From positions 682,001 through 746,000 of the forward strand of contig JAKTNV010000079.1 in the NCBI GenBank assembly GCA_022747635.1: a stretch of 64,000 nucleotides of DNA. Reading direction: 5' to 3'. Within the stretch, counting starts at the first letter, position 1, and every line of letters begins with the position of its first letter. The DNA comes from Hetaerina americana. Taxonomy: Eukaryota > Arthropoda > Insecta > Odonata > Calopterygidae. The translations under genes and the position numbers were made by a program. A model generated the notes under the pieces. That model was not told the origin of the DNA, searched no databases, and was given only the letters and a program-made list of their open reading frames with translations. Below, piece after piece: positions 10,599 through 25,059 of the stretch.

Positions 10599-12390
10599 TT
10601 AGAGTATTATCACTGAAGATTTGAAAAACAAATTTAAAAGATTTTGCCTTATTTTCAAATGCAGTCTGAACGGTTAATAAAAATCTCATATAAATTTAAA
10701 AATTAACAATTTTTTAAAAACTTGGTTTTTATCAGCTTGCATGGGATCTTTCGTGGGGGATCCTATTTCCACCTCTACCTCAGCCTGCCTCGGCTTTCTC
10801 TCAGCATTACAAATGTGACATTCACTATAGCAATGAAAGGCTGACTGCAGACCGTTGCTTCCTCGATTCCTCCTCCATGATCCACAAGGTCTCGGATTCC
10901 TTTTCCCCTCCCACCCCACAGGAGAGGCAGATTTTCCATTTCCCTTCCTCTCTCCAGATTAATCTCGGAATCACGGCATGGCAACGGAGAGCTAGCATTA
11001 AACCGAAGGAAATAATAATCGACTCAACACAACCCGACTCAAATCACGCAACGGACTGAAATCACGCGACTGACAACATATTTAATTCTCCCAAATCGTA
11101 TTAGGGAATATTGATTCGAGTTGTCATGTGTGGAAATTATATTATTCATTTTCCATTGAATGAAAAATCTTTCAAGAAATTAGTAATTTAAGATGCTATC
11201 CATTGCATTAATTTTTGATCTCCTAAATTATTAAAAGTGTGATTTATAATTTTGAATGTCTACTGCTCATTCAACTTAGATGTGGGATAATTTAGTTCAT
11301 CACTTGCGTTATTCGGTTCCCTACACTTTCACCGTTGCTTTTTAAATTGATCGTAAATAATAAAGTCAACATTTAAATAATAAAGCGAATATACAAATTT
11401 TCCGTAGGTATATTCTTCCCTTTGAAAAGTATCAAGAAAATGTAATGTGCAAATACCACTTATTTATTACCATAACCATTTTCCATAGAGTTTTGATGCT
11501 GCAGTTTAATTTGACGGAACCATAGGATCCTTAGTCACTGTCTTATTATTGAGAGAGGACGCCGTCAATATCATCTTCACCAATACGATACACTTAAATG
11601 TGTTGATGGCATTTACGTATTCTCCCACAAGTCGTGTGTCATTTTGATATCTTCCACACACCTATGAATATCTTCAAGGTTTGTGCCGGATAACAAAGAG
11701 CTAAACAAGTATGCCCTTATTCTTTTTTCATAGCTATATTTTCTGTTATTTTAAAGGTTTTTTTCAAAAACAAACTAAATATGTTTCTCCCTTCCGACTA
11801 AATGAACTCTTACACGGGAAAGGAGATTAATAATAAGATACCACATGAGAAATTTCTTATCGTAAAGCATAAGCTGTGTTCCTGTCCCATACAACTAAAA
11901 CGGTATTGCCAATCGGATAATATTTCCTGAGTAAATATTTGTTGAGTAAGATAGTCGCCAGTAAAGTTAGACAACTAGCTATAATGCCAGACGTAAGTCA
12001 ACTAAAGGTAAAATCACCCAACTAGTCCACGGGCTACAGAAAATCAGTCATAAGTGTCCAGAGGCATGAATGCATAATAATAAATTAATGGATAGATTGT
12101 TAGAAGCTGTAGTAATCACCGAGCAATCTAATTTATGCGTCGAGTGGTCAATTAACCGTAATTGAAAATTTCATAGAAAACAGATATAAAGAAAGAAGAC
12201 ATCAAAATGTAATTAAGGATTGAAAAAGGTAGAAAGAACAAGTGCGGAACTTGATGAAATTTATAGGTATAATGGAAACTAAAAACATAAAATACCAATT
12301 TATGAAATAATGCCACATCCACAAAGTCAAGTAACATCGATGCCTATTTGTTCGTCTCGCTCTTTTCCTTGTTACACTTTTTCCTGAATT
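10593..12390. other. Unique AT-rich DNA, no gene seen
   Basis: Nothing recognised except a short imperfect direct repeat (GACTCAAATCACGCAACG then GACTGAAATCACGCGACTG, about 11035-11072). Confidence 0.45.
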
Positions 12391-14540
12391 TTAATAACTG
12401 TTTTAGCTTATCCCTAAGGTGAAAAAAATACTGTCTTCACATCTTACCCGCTCACTTTACTTTCAGGCCTCTATCCCTCAACACTCCATTAACATTGGCT
12501 CGGTCTCCCCATCTCCTTTTTTCGCGTTTCCTTCCTCAAAGGTGTTCTCTATTCACGACACCCCTTCCCCAGTTCCATTATTCCTCCACGCCTCCCTATT
12601 CTACAACCAAACGGCCTCTCCTGTCTCTCCCCATGCCATCTCCCCACTCAGATTCCTCCCACTCAATATCCTCATTTTTTGCCCCATCTCGCCGATGCTC
12701 ATTTGTTATCGCGCGGCAAACTCTTGTGTTCCTCGGCTTCGCTCCAGATTGCGATCGATCCGAAAGGTGACTTCGATGATGATGATGCTATTCCTTTGTT
12801 TTCACCTTTTGACGCCTTTCATTTCCATTTTTCCTACAGCACATCGTTCGAGAGTTTACGTTGTGATGAAGCTTGTCACGCGCGAAAGCCAAGTGCGGAT
12901 GGAAGACGGACGAAAAAGAGGTTCCCCAGCTGACGGCAAACACGAATATTTGGGCTGAATGTCGACTGAACTGTAGGCTTGAATAATAAATTCATTTTTA
13001 TGATGCAAGCCTAATTTTGATTAAATGAATGCGCCAAGCTTGGGGAATGTCTTTTCCGAGAGCTTAGTTCCCTTTAGCATCAATATTGAGACAGATTAGC
13101 AGAAAGGTCCCATGTCGGCATGTCTGTGGGTCTACATTGAGGGAAGAGAGATTTTAATCGACACTTAATAACTCGGAATATTCATGAAGTGGAATTATAA
13201 AGTTAAATGAAATATTTTACACCCTCTTATGATTCAATTGCTAACAACCTTTCGGGCCCCTTCAACAACTTTTAACCTAACTATACGACCTTCAATAGTA
13301 AACATGCATAAACACTCAATAAACCAGGAGCTATATAAATTATTCCTTCTACTTATAATTTTAAAAAAGTCGTCTTTATATGATAATCACTGGAACAAAT
13401 ACAACCTGAGTATCGTTTGCTAGGGACCCATAGTGATACATTCATTTATAAATTTTGCGTGTAGAGGACCTCAACCACCAGTAGGTCGATCGAAATAAAA
13501 TTTTTGTTGGCCGTGTCCATGCATCATTCTCTAGAAAGGCATACTTGATAATATTTCAATGCTCTTTGATCATGTATTCGCATAGAATATTAGTAAGTGA
13601 CACTTTTAATAACTACTTCCCCGTAATCTCGATGAAGCAATGTTTTGTTTGCACAGTTATCAAAGTTTTCGTTAAGGCTGATAATCTAATATAGTTTAAA
13701 CTTCTATGGAGATTCGTGGAGTGTGTACACATGCGGGAATTATGCCACCTTTTTTCATCCTGGATGTGCGATTGATCCTGAAAGTTGCTGCAGTAAATTA
13801 AAAATCCTTCAAAACAGGATGAAAAAGTACTACAACAAAATCGGAACACAACTATAGTTGAACAAATATAACAAAAAATCGTGATTCTTCTTATGGTTCT
13901 AATACTTCTCCTTCTATTTTCATTTAGCGGAAACAGCAAATATGGTGATCTAAAAATAAAAAGTGGAAAAGAAAGGGTTTAATAGGAGATTGAAGAGGGG
14001 GAATCAGAAACGGGCGATCGAAAAAATGGCCAACATGAACAACCATCGGAGAAATTTCTAGGCCCGAACTGCGTCCCCATACCCAGAGGGACTGGAATGC
14101 TTTGCAATTTCCTCTCATTTCTCTTTGCTCCTTTACGGCCCTATTCCCACCCAAGCTTAAACGGGGGCTAGTTATGCCACTATCTCTCACTCCCTCCGGA
14201 GAATCCATGTGACGAGCACGGCGCCAACCAAAATCTCATCTCCCGCCGGCCATCGGGCCCGCTCCGTGCTGCCCTCTTGGTTCAGTGCAGTCTGTTACGT
14301 GGCATCATCTACCGGCGATCTCAAGTAACTCCTTCAACTCTTCTTCCGAAAAGCTGCCCCATCCCATTTCACAAAAGAAAACCACGAAAGGCAATCAGCA
14401 TCCTCTGTAGAAACGGGAGGGAGAAAGAGGAAAGGAGAGATAGAGAGACATCGATTCCCTTTCTATATACCTACACTCCTTCGACTCCACCACCGTCCTT
14501 GGGAGTGGACGATGGCCCTTTGCTATAACTTCCATGTTTC
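12391..14540. other. Unique DNA, pyrimidine-rich open frame, no supported gene
   Basis: A plus-strand frame at 12419-12958 (179 codons) is Ser/Pro/Phe-rich with two overlapping alternatives in other frames, so it looks like a compositional artefact. A small hairpin (AGGCTTG ... CAAGCCT, about 12974-13014) lies just downstream. Bases 14200-14530 are moderately GC-rich. Confidence 0.4.
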
Positions 14541-17500
14541 ACCATCCCCCTTCCTCTCCTAATTCACTCATTCTCCTTCACATACCCTTTCCGAAATTCG
14601 TTTTTCTCTTTCTTTCGACCATAGGAAGTACGAACAGTTTTTTCAAGTGTATCGTTCACTGCCAAACCGAATAATGGAAGAGGTCAGCATTTTGCATTGC
14701 CAACCCCGTGTCTCTATTGACGTTAAATGTGCATGAATACATATTCGTTATATTCCGATTAACATATATTAATATTTCATCGCTTAATAAAGAATCAGGA
14801 CTGCAATTAACGCGGTTATCGTATCAAACGCTAGCGCTGAAGTCCTATAAAGTTTCAAATGAGAAAATATTGTTTTTAACAAATATCGCCCATTAATATG
14901 CTGATCGATTGAACCGGCTCAATTTGAAAAAATCTTAAATGGCGAATGCAGTTTCTCGATAAGAGGTTGTTTTGTTAATTTGTATATGCCATGTGGTGTT
15001 TCAAGCGCTCGTCAGCCTAGGAATTGCGGGCCTCTTGCACAGGAAATCAAGATTACAAAAATTAAGGAATTTCGCCTCCAAACCTTAAACTATTTGAATA
15101 ATATTATTGTTTTTCACCTTTTTTCTATGAACTATCGACATCTTATGCAGCAGTTAGCAACGTAAGGTGCTCTAAATTACCTTCTATTAAATAAGTCACA
15201 CACCTAATGCTATATCACATAAATTCTAGCTTTTATCTATCGATATGTAAAAACGATTTATGATAAATCTTTGAGATTAAGATTTTCTAATAAGGCATTA
15301 AAAATGTAAATAAATTGATTAATTTTGGAAGCGATAAGAAGTTAATAAGTTCTTTTAAAATCCAATACACGCATTTGCCGATTCAACGTCCCCCTTTTGA
15401 TCAATGATAATATCTGCACATTTTTAATAGCAAAAACATCTGGAGAAAACAAAATTTTGGGCTACTTCATGATTTGAGACCGTTAAAGTTTAAAAATATG
15501 GCAAAAGATTGGGCAATTAAATGACCAAATGGCCTATATCAATGATAGATGTAGATATCAATACCACGAGGACAACTTAAGAATCAACCTCCCATTCTTG
15601 ATGATACTTTAAATCATTACTCAATGGTAACTAACCTAACTGGCACAAATTTGCATAAAGTGGTGTTTCCCCATATTCCACACAATTTCCTTATTTCTGG
15701 GGTCCAGCAGTGCGGAGAAAAAGTATTTTTGTGAGACAAAAAATAATATATTTTATTTAATTCATGGAAACAATCGACAGTTGTATTCCTTATCCCCCAA
15801 CAGATTATATTATAAAACAATTTCCTTTCTTGTTTGCAAGGATGAAAGCGGAAGAGAGAATATTATTACCACAATACGAGCTCTCTTTAAGTTAATTCTT
15901 ACATAGCATTGGTATGGTGGAATGAAGGTGCATATATTGCGATCTATCCGATGTGAGAGACGGCTGCAACCTATTTCGTACAGCTTATGATTTATGACTG
16001 TTTACTACTAGTATACTCTTTCAAAGCGATTCGAAGCTTAGAGATGGATTGCGACTGTTCTGAGGTTAAGATTTTTCTCATGGCGGTCTGCGAGGCACAG
16101 CCATCTACCGGCTATTTGCCGAACCAGTTGAAGGAGTTATATTGCCGCCCTTCTCTTCGGGCGCACAACTTGAGGACAGCGACCCTTTTTAAGACGCAAA
16201 ACTCAATCACTCACTTTTCTCGCCTTCCCACGGTGTCCAGTCGCTTAATGGCTTGTTGTTGGACCAGACAGGAGGATACATTGATGGACGTCAACCCATA
16301 CTTTCGGATAATCCTCGCGATTGCCTTTTATTTTTCACTGCTTAAGTCTTACGAAAAGGCTAAGGAGGAGAAACGGCAGCCTTACTTACGTGTCGTGATA
16401 GCAACGGACTTGGATATATGAAAATATATGGAATGGATAGGAAAACATCCAATTTCACTTAATGCTAAGATGAGCCGGGCGAAATCCCTTCGAGACACGG
16501 AATTTAAAAATATATCAGAACACCTCCGCATTAAAAATAAAAAAAATAACGTCCGGATTCCATGGCGGAGAGAAATAATTGATAAACTGTTTGCACATTA
16601 AGATAATATTTGGAAATCAGGATAGGAATCCTTCGAAGTCATTCTTCGACGGCGAAAAATTGTTAGATGGTAATATGTTATCTCAAGTCCCTCCAGCTCT
16701 TTAAGGAAGTAATATAAAAAAGATCGTTTCCGATGGGCACCTTCATGATAACGATGGAATGTTTTTTTTTGCAGGATCGTAATAGGATCAGCAAAAATTC
16801 GAATTCTAAAAAATGTTTAAACACCACCATTGTCAGACCATAAACCGTGGTAAAAACAAAAACTTTTAACATAGACGGAGAATCAATGCGTGCGATAATC
16901 CCAAACTTTTCCATGTTGCTTTTCACATTACTTTGATATGTTTCCCAATGATTTTAATCAATTCCTGACTACGACTGTAGGAAGCACACAAATTGAAAGA
17001 CGAAAGAAGAATCCGTGTGCTCCTTCACGTCGGCGTCCGCATTAAAACCAGGCTAAATACATGTAAACCATAATGTAACTCTTAATTCTGATCCCAAGAG
17101 TGCGCGAAGGGTTTTTTTCATCCAAGTACGCCACAAAATACTTAAACGATATCCTATCCACATGCGTATGTGAGAAAAAATAACGACTTCTAAGAAGCGA
17201 GAGGAGTATCTATTTAACACGTTTTGGAGACCATAGACACACCAGACATTAATGCACTAAAATACGTACTTAAGTTCAGACATAATAATTTCACCTTCGG
17301 GGGTTGAAATTAAATACTACTGGGACATTAAAAATGTTTACTACATTATGCCATTGAAAATGTAGCTAAGAAAAACATTTACCAGAAGTCGTATCGTCAA
17401 TTATTTTTGGTCTTTTTTACACAAAAGGTATTAATAATTGGTATTTTCCAAAACCACTTTCCCACTCACAAACCCGATAAAATACGAACGAGCATTATAT

Positions 17501-17590
17501 GGGATTTTGCACCTGAATATAGGTGGAAGAACGGTATACGAGACCAAAGAAGAAACCCATTAATTATTAAAACAAACTTCGGGAGGACAG
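14541..17590. other. Unique DNA, no gene seen
   Basis: The longest frame is 144 codons at 15987-16421 (plus), Cys-containing and without a recognised domain. It could be an exon of an unknown gene, but nothing in the sequence supports that beyond openness. Confidence 0.4.
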
Positions 17591-18800
17591 TGGACTACCA
17601 GTGAGAGAGAGAGAGAAAGAGAGGGAGGGAGAGAGAAAAATGATCGAACGCTTCGACGAACATCTCTATGCGATTCGGAAGGGGCCATGAGATTGACAGG
17701 TTTAGCATTCTTCGAACTGAACCAAAAAAATATACAAGAGAAGTCGAAAACACTGTAAGGATTGACTCTCCCTTTTCTCCCCATCGCATGCTCTATTGCC
17801 CACTTTTTGATGCGGGGACATGGCGCCGAACGAGCCATTTCTTCTGATTGGTCGATTCGAACGCAGAGGGTGGAGAGGGGATCGAGGAAAGGTTGGTGGA
17901 TGGAGGTAAAGGGAGAGGAAATCTCGCATACCAAGGAGAAACCGTGGCTTCCTCCCCTCCTCCATTTTTCCCCTCTTTTCCCCTCATTCCTTTCCCCCAC
18001 TCAACCTCCTCCTCCGCAACCGTTTTTTCCCTTCGTTTTTTCTCCTTTTCTCCTCGAGGAACGTCACTTTCCCCTCCCATGCCCCTCTTCTTTCTCCCTC
18101 CCGTAGCAAATCCTCAACGCAGATTCTTCCTCAGAAGCAACAAAATGCATAATATGGCTGTTACCTGGAAATTGAACTTGCTCAGGGGAAAAGATGGTGA
18201 AATTTCATTTTTTAAGGCGTTTCCTTGATTAAATAAATTTGTTTGTTTCCAAATCTACCTTACTACAAATATCCTCGCACGACTACAAACGGTTAGCCTC
18301 GTGTTTTGCGGTGATGGGAGCTTTAAGGAGTTTTGCCTGGGATCCCTGGGTTCATGGCCTCCTTGAAGTTTCTGCGGGATTTCTGGTTTCCTCCCCAGAG
18401 CATTGGATTCGATATACTATATGAAGAGAACTCCATTCCGTGGCGGTCGAAGATTATAACAGGTTTGCCCGGTGAGCATTCCGGCAGTGAGGTCAGCGGT
18501 GGTGGACCAAATCGGCCAGTTGATGATGGTCTCTGGAGAGGAGGAGGAGGGAGGAAAGCACGAGGGAGTTGGTGGGGGAAGGGTATGCGTGTCTGGGACG
18601 GGAGGCCTCCGGAAAGAGAGGGCGTGTGGGGGTATTACAAGAAAAGGGGTCGAGGTGGAAACCGGTTCTCTGGTCCGAGTAAGATTTTCACCGTGGATGC
18701 GACCACGCCATCTAGCGAGCACCGATCAAAGTAGTAAATACGACACGCTCACCTCTACCGGCATCTCCCGGTGAGTTTTAAAACTGCGCACAACTCTTTT
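17591..18800. other. Purine/pyrimidine-biased GC-rich island
   Basis: (GA)n-rich start (17602-17640), then a purine-rich then pyrimidine-rich block to 18110, and a G-rich purine block at 18490-18680. Several overlapping low-complexity frames, no domain. Confidence 0.4.
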
Positions 18801-21800
18801 TTGGCGCGGGTTCCTAAACATGGGAATTGAGTACCGATAAAACTAATACCCCATCAAACGAATTGATCTTATTTCCATTCAAATTTTAATTAGTTACATG
18901 CGTATTAGTAGCCGTGTGTGTACTACAGTACGTCATTGATTCAAATAATTTGACAAATTGCATTTCAATGAAGATGAAGCTACACGTTCTACCGACGTTT
19001 ATGATTTATCATGATAATGAACGCTTGAAAAACATACATCATGGTTATTTGGATGAATCACATTGACAAAATATTCTACTGAGGGGATTGGAGAGTGACA
19101 AGAAAACCCTAATTTTAATGACTTGTTTTCTGCACCACATAATAAATAACATTTTGAAATTAATTTCACAACGGAAGTCATTCAAGGTACTCGAATTAAC
19201 GAGTTAGGTTTACTCAATACTGTTAAATTGCAATCATTTCTTCAGAGGTACTATTAAAATTATCTGATGTCCTGAATTAATTCCTGGGGAATAATTGAAA
19301 CCTCGATTATTAATATATTTGAATCGTAACGGTAAATAACCACAGCGATTTTGCAAGAAAGGAAAAAAAACAGAAGTGGCAATTTTTTCATTCACATTTT
19401 CTTTGAAACTTGTAAAAGAACCTGAAGGGATCTCCATTCTTTAAATTGGTGCCGACAATAATTTTATCCAAACCGTCATTAGTATGCAAAACAGCAATTT
19501 AAAATTCATGTATTCCTAACAGAAAAAGCGATTGGACATGGACATGATTTATGAATTCCTCAATCACAGCAGCACGATGCGGAAGGTTCCGTAGACTAGC
19601 GCCACTAGCGTACCGAATTGGAACTTTTGGGTAATAGTCACGATGCGATGCGCTGCACATCCAATTCAAGATATTTTTTAACTGTTTCTTGCTTGCTGAA
19701 TGCACTGACGAATTATTCTCAGTTCTATCAATTGGGAAACGGTCCCTAATTTAATTCCTATTGGGCCATTAAGCCCATCTCTAAATAATTATTTCCAGAC
19801 GGCCCTCGTATCTCATTTTGAAAGTTTCAGTGACTGTTTTCAAGTGTGATAGAGCAGATTTTCTTAAATCCTAAAAATTGATATCATTAAAGAAAATAGT
19901 ACAAATCACTTTTCAACAACTGCTTCACAATAGTTCTTCTACGGGTGATAATCTAAAATCTTTCTCAGCAAAATTAACTCTAATGCATTCTCAATTTGAA
20001 TAAACTTTGGCCAACGCCATTGTCGTTGAATGGTACAAACGGCCATTCAATTAACCAAAAATCGACAGCAAACTTCAATTGCTACAGAATAATTTCTGAA
20101 GGATTAAATACCTTCCAATTATTCAGCGAAACGCCTGCTATCGCAAGGGCTCCGTCCTGGTGAACTTTACATAAGGAATGCAAACCAGCTATTACTCACT
20201 TTTATAATCAATATGCAGAGTCCTAACCAAGCCTTATATCCGAAAATATTTTCATGAACATTTTCACTCTTCCGTGGATCAGTTAAATCTTTTTCCGCGT
20301 GCTGATCCCTTCATGAACAACTTATTCAGTCGTGGTTCAAATGTGAGCCAGCGATTAATTCAAACACGCAGTGACATCCACACCATAAGGAGTAAGTGCT
20401 GTAATTAATAAGTTCAGTACACTCTCAGGTATGGTGAGTTCGGCTGTTACAGCGGTGGTATCCATCGCAACGGATATTCGGACAATGCCCACCCACAGTT
20501 TTCATGACTGGGAGATCCTGCATGGCAATTCTAGACTAATTCTAAACTCTTTTGCTCGCCCATTAACGTGTTCGCTCAGACAACGCCACGAATTGTCTTT
20601 TGTGTGCAACAATTCAAATAATAAGTTTAAACAAAATTTCGCATGGTGGAAAAGATTTATTTTTATTATTTTGTAACGACTGTTTTTCACAGCAGAGGTC
20701 AAACTAACTGCAAAAAATAGCCATAACTCTCAAGACACGAAACCTAAAGCAACATTTTGTAATAATACGTATTAAAAACGGATACGGCGAAGAATGATTG
20801 TAAATTGAAATAAATCTACATGAAAGTGTCTCGGTCAACTTATTTTGGACAAAAATAAAGGATAAAAACGGTAACTAACAGTACTAGAACGGTGCAAACA
20901 AAATTTAAATAATCTTCGGTTCATTGTATGTGGAAATAGCCTTTTCACTCTATTTATTATAATTAAGGATGCTATCTCAACATATTTGAATCACTTGATA
21001 CGGCAAATTCAGAATTTATTCACTGTTATCCATGATGTAGACACTATCCTGAAATAAATGGTGTTGAGAATGGAAAAATGTTAACATTATAAAAAAAGAA
21101 ATCCTCGCCGCACCTATTATGCACCGAATATTTTCCATAAAAATGAACGCACCTTCAACAACCTTATCTACGTAGAGTAAGCTAGAGGATCGTTTACATC
21201 AATTGCATCATCATTCACCAAATCTGAATTCTTTAGCAGGAATAAATAATACTGTTACTTCATTACCACGAAATATAATCGCGAAAAGTTAATCAGTGAG
21301 AAAGTGGCAACCATGCCATGTGGAGAGTCCACGGAAAATAATAAATAGTTCACCCAGCCATCCTTCAGGACGGTGAACATCCAGCTCTTTTCTTCTCCGC
21401 CATCCCATTGGATCGTAATCCTCTTGTCACCGTCGACGACTAGCGCGGCCTCCAACCACCACCGTATATCACTATCTCCCATCGCCATAACGCCCACACG
21501 GACCGAAAGGTTAAACCGATGCTTCCATCCCCATGCAACCAACACCTCCGAAGCCTCTTCCCCGCCTCCTCACGAACGCGCAGCCTCGAAACGACCAGAA
21601 GTGATGAAGCAGAAATAATAAAGTACATGTAAAGGACGAAATTATACTCATAAATGGGAGTAGTAAAACCCAATGGGCGATATCCTTGACTAATTCCTCA
21701 AATTTCGTATAAATTTTTCCATCTATTAGATCGGAAATCATTCAATCATTTATTTCTGACAAAGAAACACTTAAATAGCAGTGAGGCATAAGGGGATAGC

Positions 21801-24800
21801 GAAAAAAAGTGTTGTGCCTTCTCAAAATTATATGCAATGATTTCATAAATATCAAATCCAAACCTCGAGTTTAGAGGCAAAAAGAATGTTTCGACAATAG
21901 CAACCGCATTTGTGGATTAGGAATAACGGCGAAAAACAATTTGCAAGACCGGAAAACGAAATGAACAGAGAGCAACAACGAGTCTGCAATTTCATACTTG
22001 TGGGAAGAGAATCTCGTGTATTACATAAGTCAGTTTCAGTTTTAATACCCTGATTCGTAAAATTCCGCTTACACCGAAGTATTTTGTGAAAAACCTCATA
22101 GTAAATCTTAGTCTAAATCCGGCTCATTTCGAGCAAAGAAAGATTACTCATAAAACATTACCGATTTCATGCGTGGAATTCCGAGCAAGAATTAGATGTC
22201 TGGTCACATCTGGAGAAAACCAATGGTTCTGAATCCAGGTACGTTTGATGTAAAGTATATTACAATTGATGGAAATGAAATTTAAGTTTTAGAGATTAAT
22301 GTAAGCAAACAAAGATAGCCACTACGGGACACCAGGACTATCACATGGTTTTGTAATTACAAACATTCCAGTATGATACTTTTTAACAAAACCTTTTCTA
22401 ATACAGCACTAATACGTAGATACATTTTTCCCCAGAGCGAAATGGATGCACCGACCTACTGACATGAAACTAAAATTAATTCTCAACAGTTTCAGGGTTT
22501 CACTTAGAGAAATTTTTGAATTACTTTATCGTTATTGGTGAAGGCAGGTTTTGCATGGACACAGCCTATACAAAGACACTTATCTCTCCTAAAAAAACGC
22601 AACCTGTCGTCTGGCACTACAACAAACCCTTTTTCAGTTCCGTATACTTCCTTCCTCCTTTCATGACGTTTAACGTGCATTTTCTTCGCCTAACCTTTCT
22701 ATTAAAACCAAAGTACTGCTCTACAGATGTTTGTTGGTACGACGCGTTTCACCGTGTCATGTCATCGTCAAGCACAAAGACAGAACATGGAGGTTAGGTA
22801 TAGGTACATGTACCTGTACGTACGTAGTAAAATTCGGGGTACGGGTTTTACACATAGCTCAAACGTTAGTGATGGATACATGGATAATCAATGAGAGGAC
22901 CAGTAATGGCTTGGCGGAAGAACGTTGAGGTGGGTGCTGGGTTTCGACTATATTGAACTGGAAGGCGGTAGGGAGTAGAGTAGCAGGTAATCAGGGGAAT
23001 CTACAGGTATCAAGGGGCAGTGTTGGGAATGCACGATGAAACATGTCGTACCAATAAACACCTGAGGCAAAGTACTATTGTATCAGTGTGTGAGCATGAA
23101 TAGAATCCATGCACCCACGTAACTCTGGACCAATGTGGGGTGGAATCTGGGTAAGATATTTCAAAACAATTTATTGTGATGTAGGTATGCCGCGCTATTT
23201 TAAATTCATTTTTCTCAATACTTCACTCAATACCCGTGTCCATAATATTCTTCTGAATTATGCGAAGCACTTATTCACAACTTTCATGCATGCATCACCT
23301 CGATAACCCACCAGCCAATCAACACATTCCTCTTCCAAGAAGGCGATCAAAAGAATTGTTCTAAGCATAATTCCCAACGGCAATTGTGTCTCACATCTAC
23401 ATCACGAATGAAGACCTTCTTCTCCTCTAATGCCTCCCAAAGCCCTTGCGGATACGACATTATGCAGCAATGCGGCCCAGGAATGGATTCCACCTACCAT
23501 TCTTAAGAACTCCCTCCCCTTACTATGCTCCCCTTAATTACGGCGTCTCAGAAAGTAATAAAAAAGGGTGGAGGCATCAAGCTCACCATCCTCTCAGATT
23601 CCCTAACCCTACATCATCCCAAGTATCAGATTCACTACATTGACCACAATCTCCAAGGGACGCGAGAAGGAATTCGAGATGCACTCATTCCCGCGAACAT
23701 CGCCTTGGTCAGAAAACATTTTTATTGAAACAGAAAAATGGGAAGACGAATGATAAAGGAACTAATTTCGAGTAAGAAATTAAATTTGCAGAGTGGCTGA
23801 GGATCAAAGTAAGAGTCAATATCCGCATATATTCACTATTTTAGCAGAATACTTGACAAAACACCTGACAGAGAGCCCAAAGGAAACTATTCGGCTATAT
23901 TTGGATTTCCGATTCTATTCAACCGATACCATCGGGATCCAAATCAATAAAAAGTAAATTTATTTACTACTGATACTTAACAGATTACAGTGATAATCAT
24001 CATCACCAATAGTAAGAAGTAGATAAGAGCGATGAAAATCCAAGCATTCCATTGATTCACCGTGTTTCATCAAACACCTCCGGAATGCTTAACTTTTGAA
24101 CTTCACCCAGCGGTATAGATGTCATTTGTTCGCAAGTGGCCACAATTTAAGGTTGCTGAGAAAGTGAAAGAAATAGGCATGCCTCGCTTTCGCTTCAAGA
24201 AACACAAATCAAAGAAGCAATAAGTTTATGAGTCTTTCGGGGCAATAAGGGAAGGGATCTCATCCTTTCGGTTTAAAAGCGATACATACAGCGAAGGTAC
24301 TCGTTGAGAATGAGAGAGATGGTACAGGAAAAGAATGTAAGGGTATCCAAGAAGGTGTACATTTTTCGAATAGTAACAAAGTAACATATTTCATGAAGTA
24401 GAATACCGAAAAGAATTAATTGAGCCTTTCAACCCATTTCTCATGCTACAAGCTGTCGAGTATAGAGAGGAGTATGATGAAGATGAGATGTCGATATGCA
24501 ATTCTATAAAAATGATGAAACTTTACGAGAGTTAGAGGAAAACAAAACTCTTTGGAGTTTTGGTGTTGGTATCATCCTCCTCTTACAACAACGTACTATT
24601 CGCAACATACATTTCATGCGCATCAAATAGTGAAAATAAGAAATATCGGTATTTCTGGCATACATCTGCAGAGATATTATATGAAATCCAGAGGAATTAA
24701 TACTCAAGGCGGGGCTTTGGAGATAGACCGGAAAGGGCTTGAGAGATTTCTGAAATTTTCGAAATGTTGAACGTTCTTGGACATTTAAAAATACAACCGC

Positions 24801-25059
24801 ATCAATATTTGAGGTTGATATCACACAGACACATGATCTTATAGATTCAGAATACCTATAAATTTCATGGAATTGGGAAAAAGTACTAAAATTGTGAGTT
24901 TCCGAGAATGCGCATTTCTGGAATTGCATTAGTAAAAAATAAGATGTATCGGAAGAGCAAAATGATTTTTCTTAATAGCTAGTGGAATAAACTATCATTC
25001 ACCGCGACAGCATGATTGTATATTTAAGGTTAAATTAATCGCCTCAGGAGGGTTATAAT
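18801..25059. other. Unique AT-rich DNA, no gene seen
   Basis: Over 6 kb without a recognisable coding exon, repeat family or RNA gene. A short self-complementary stretch rich in GTAC occurs at about 22803-22828. Frames of 90-141 codons on either strand show no family signature. Confidence 0.4.

Noticed and set aside
12974..13014. Hairpin AGGCTTG...CAAGCCT as a miRNA
   Set aside because: Only seven continuous pairs and an AT-rich loop; too short for a precursor.
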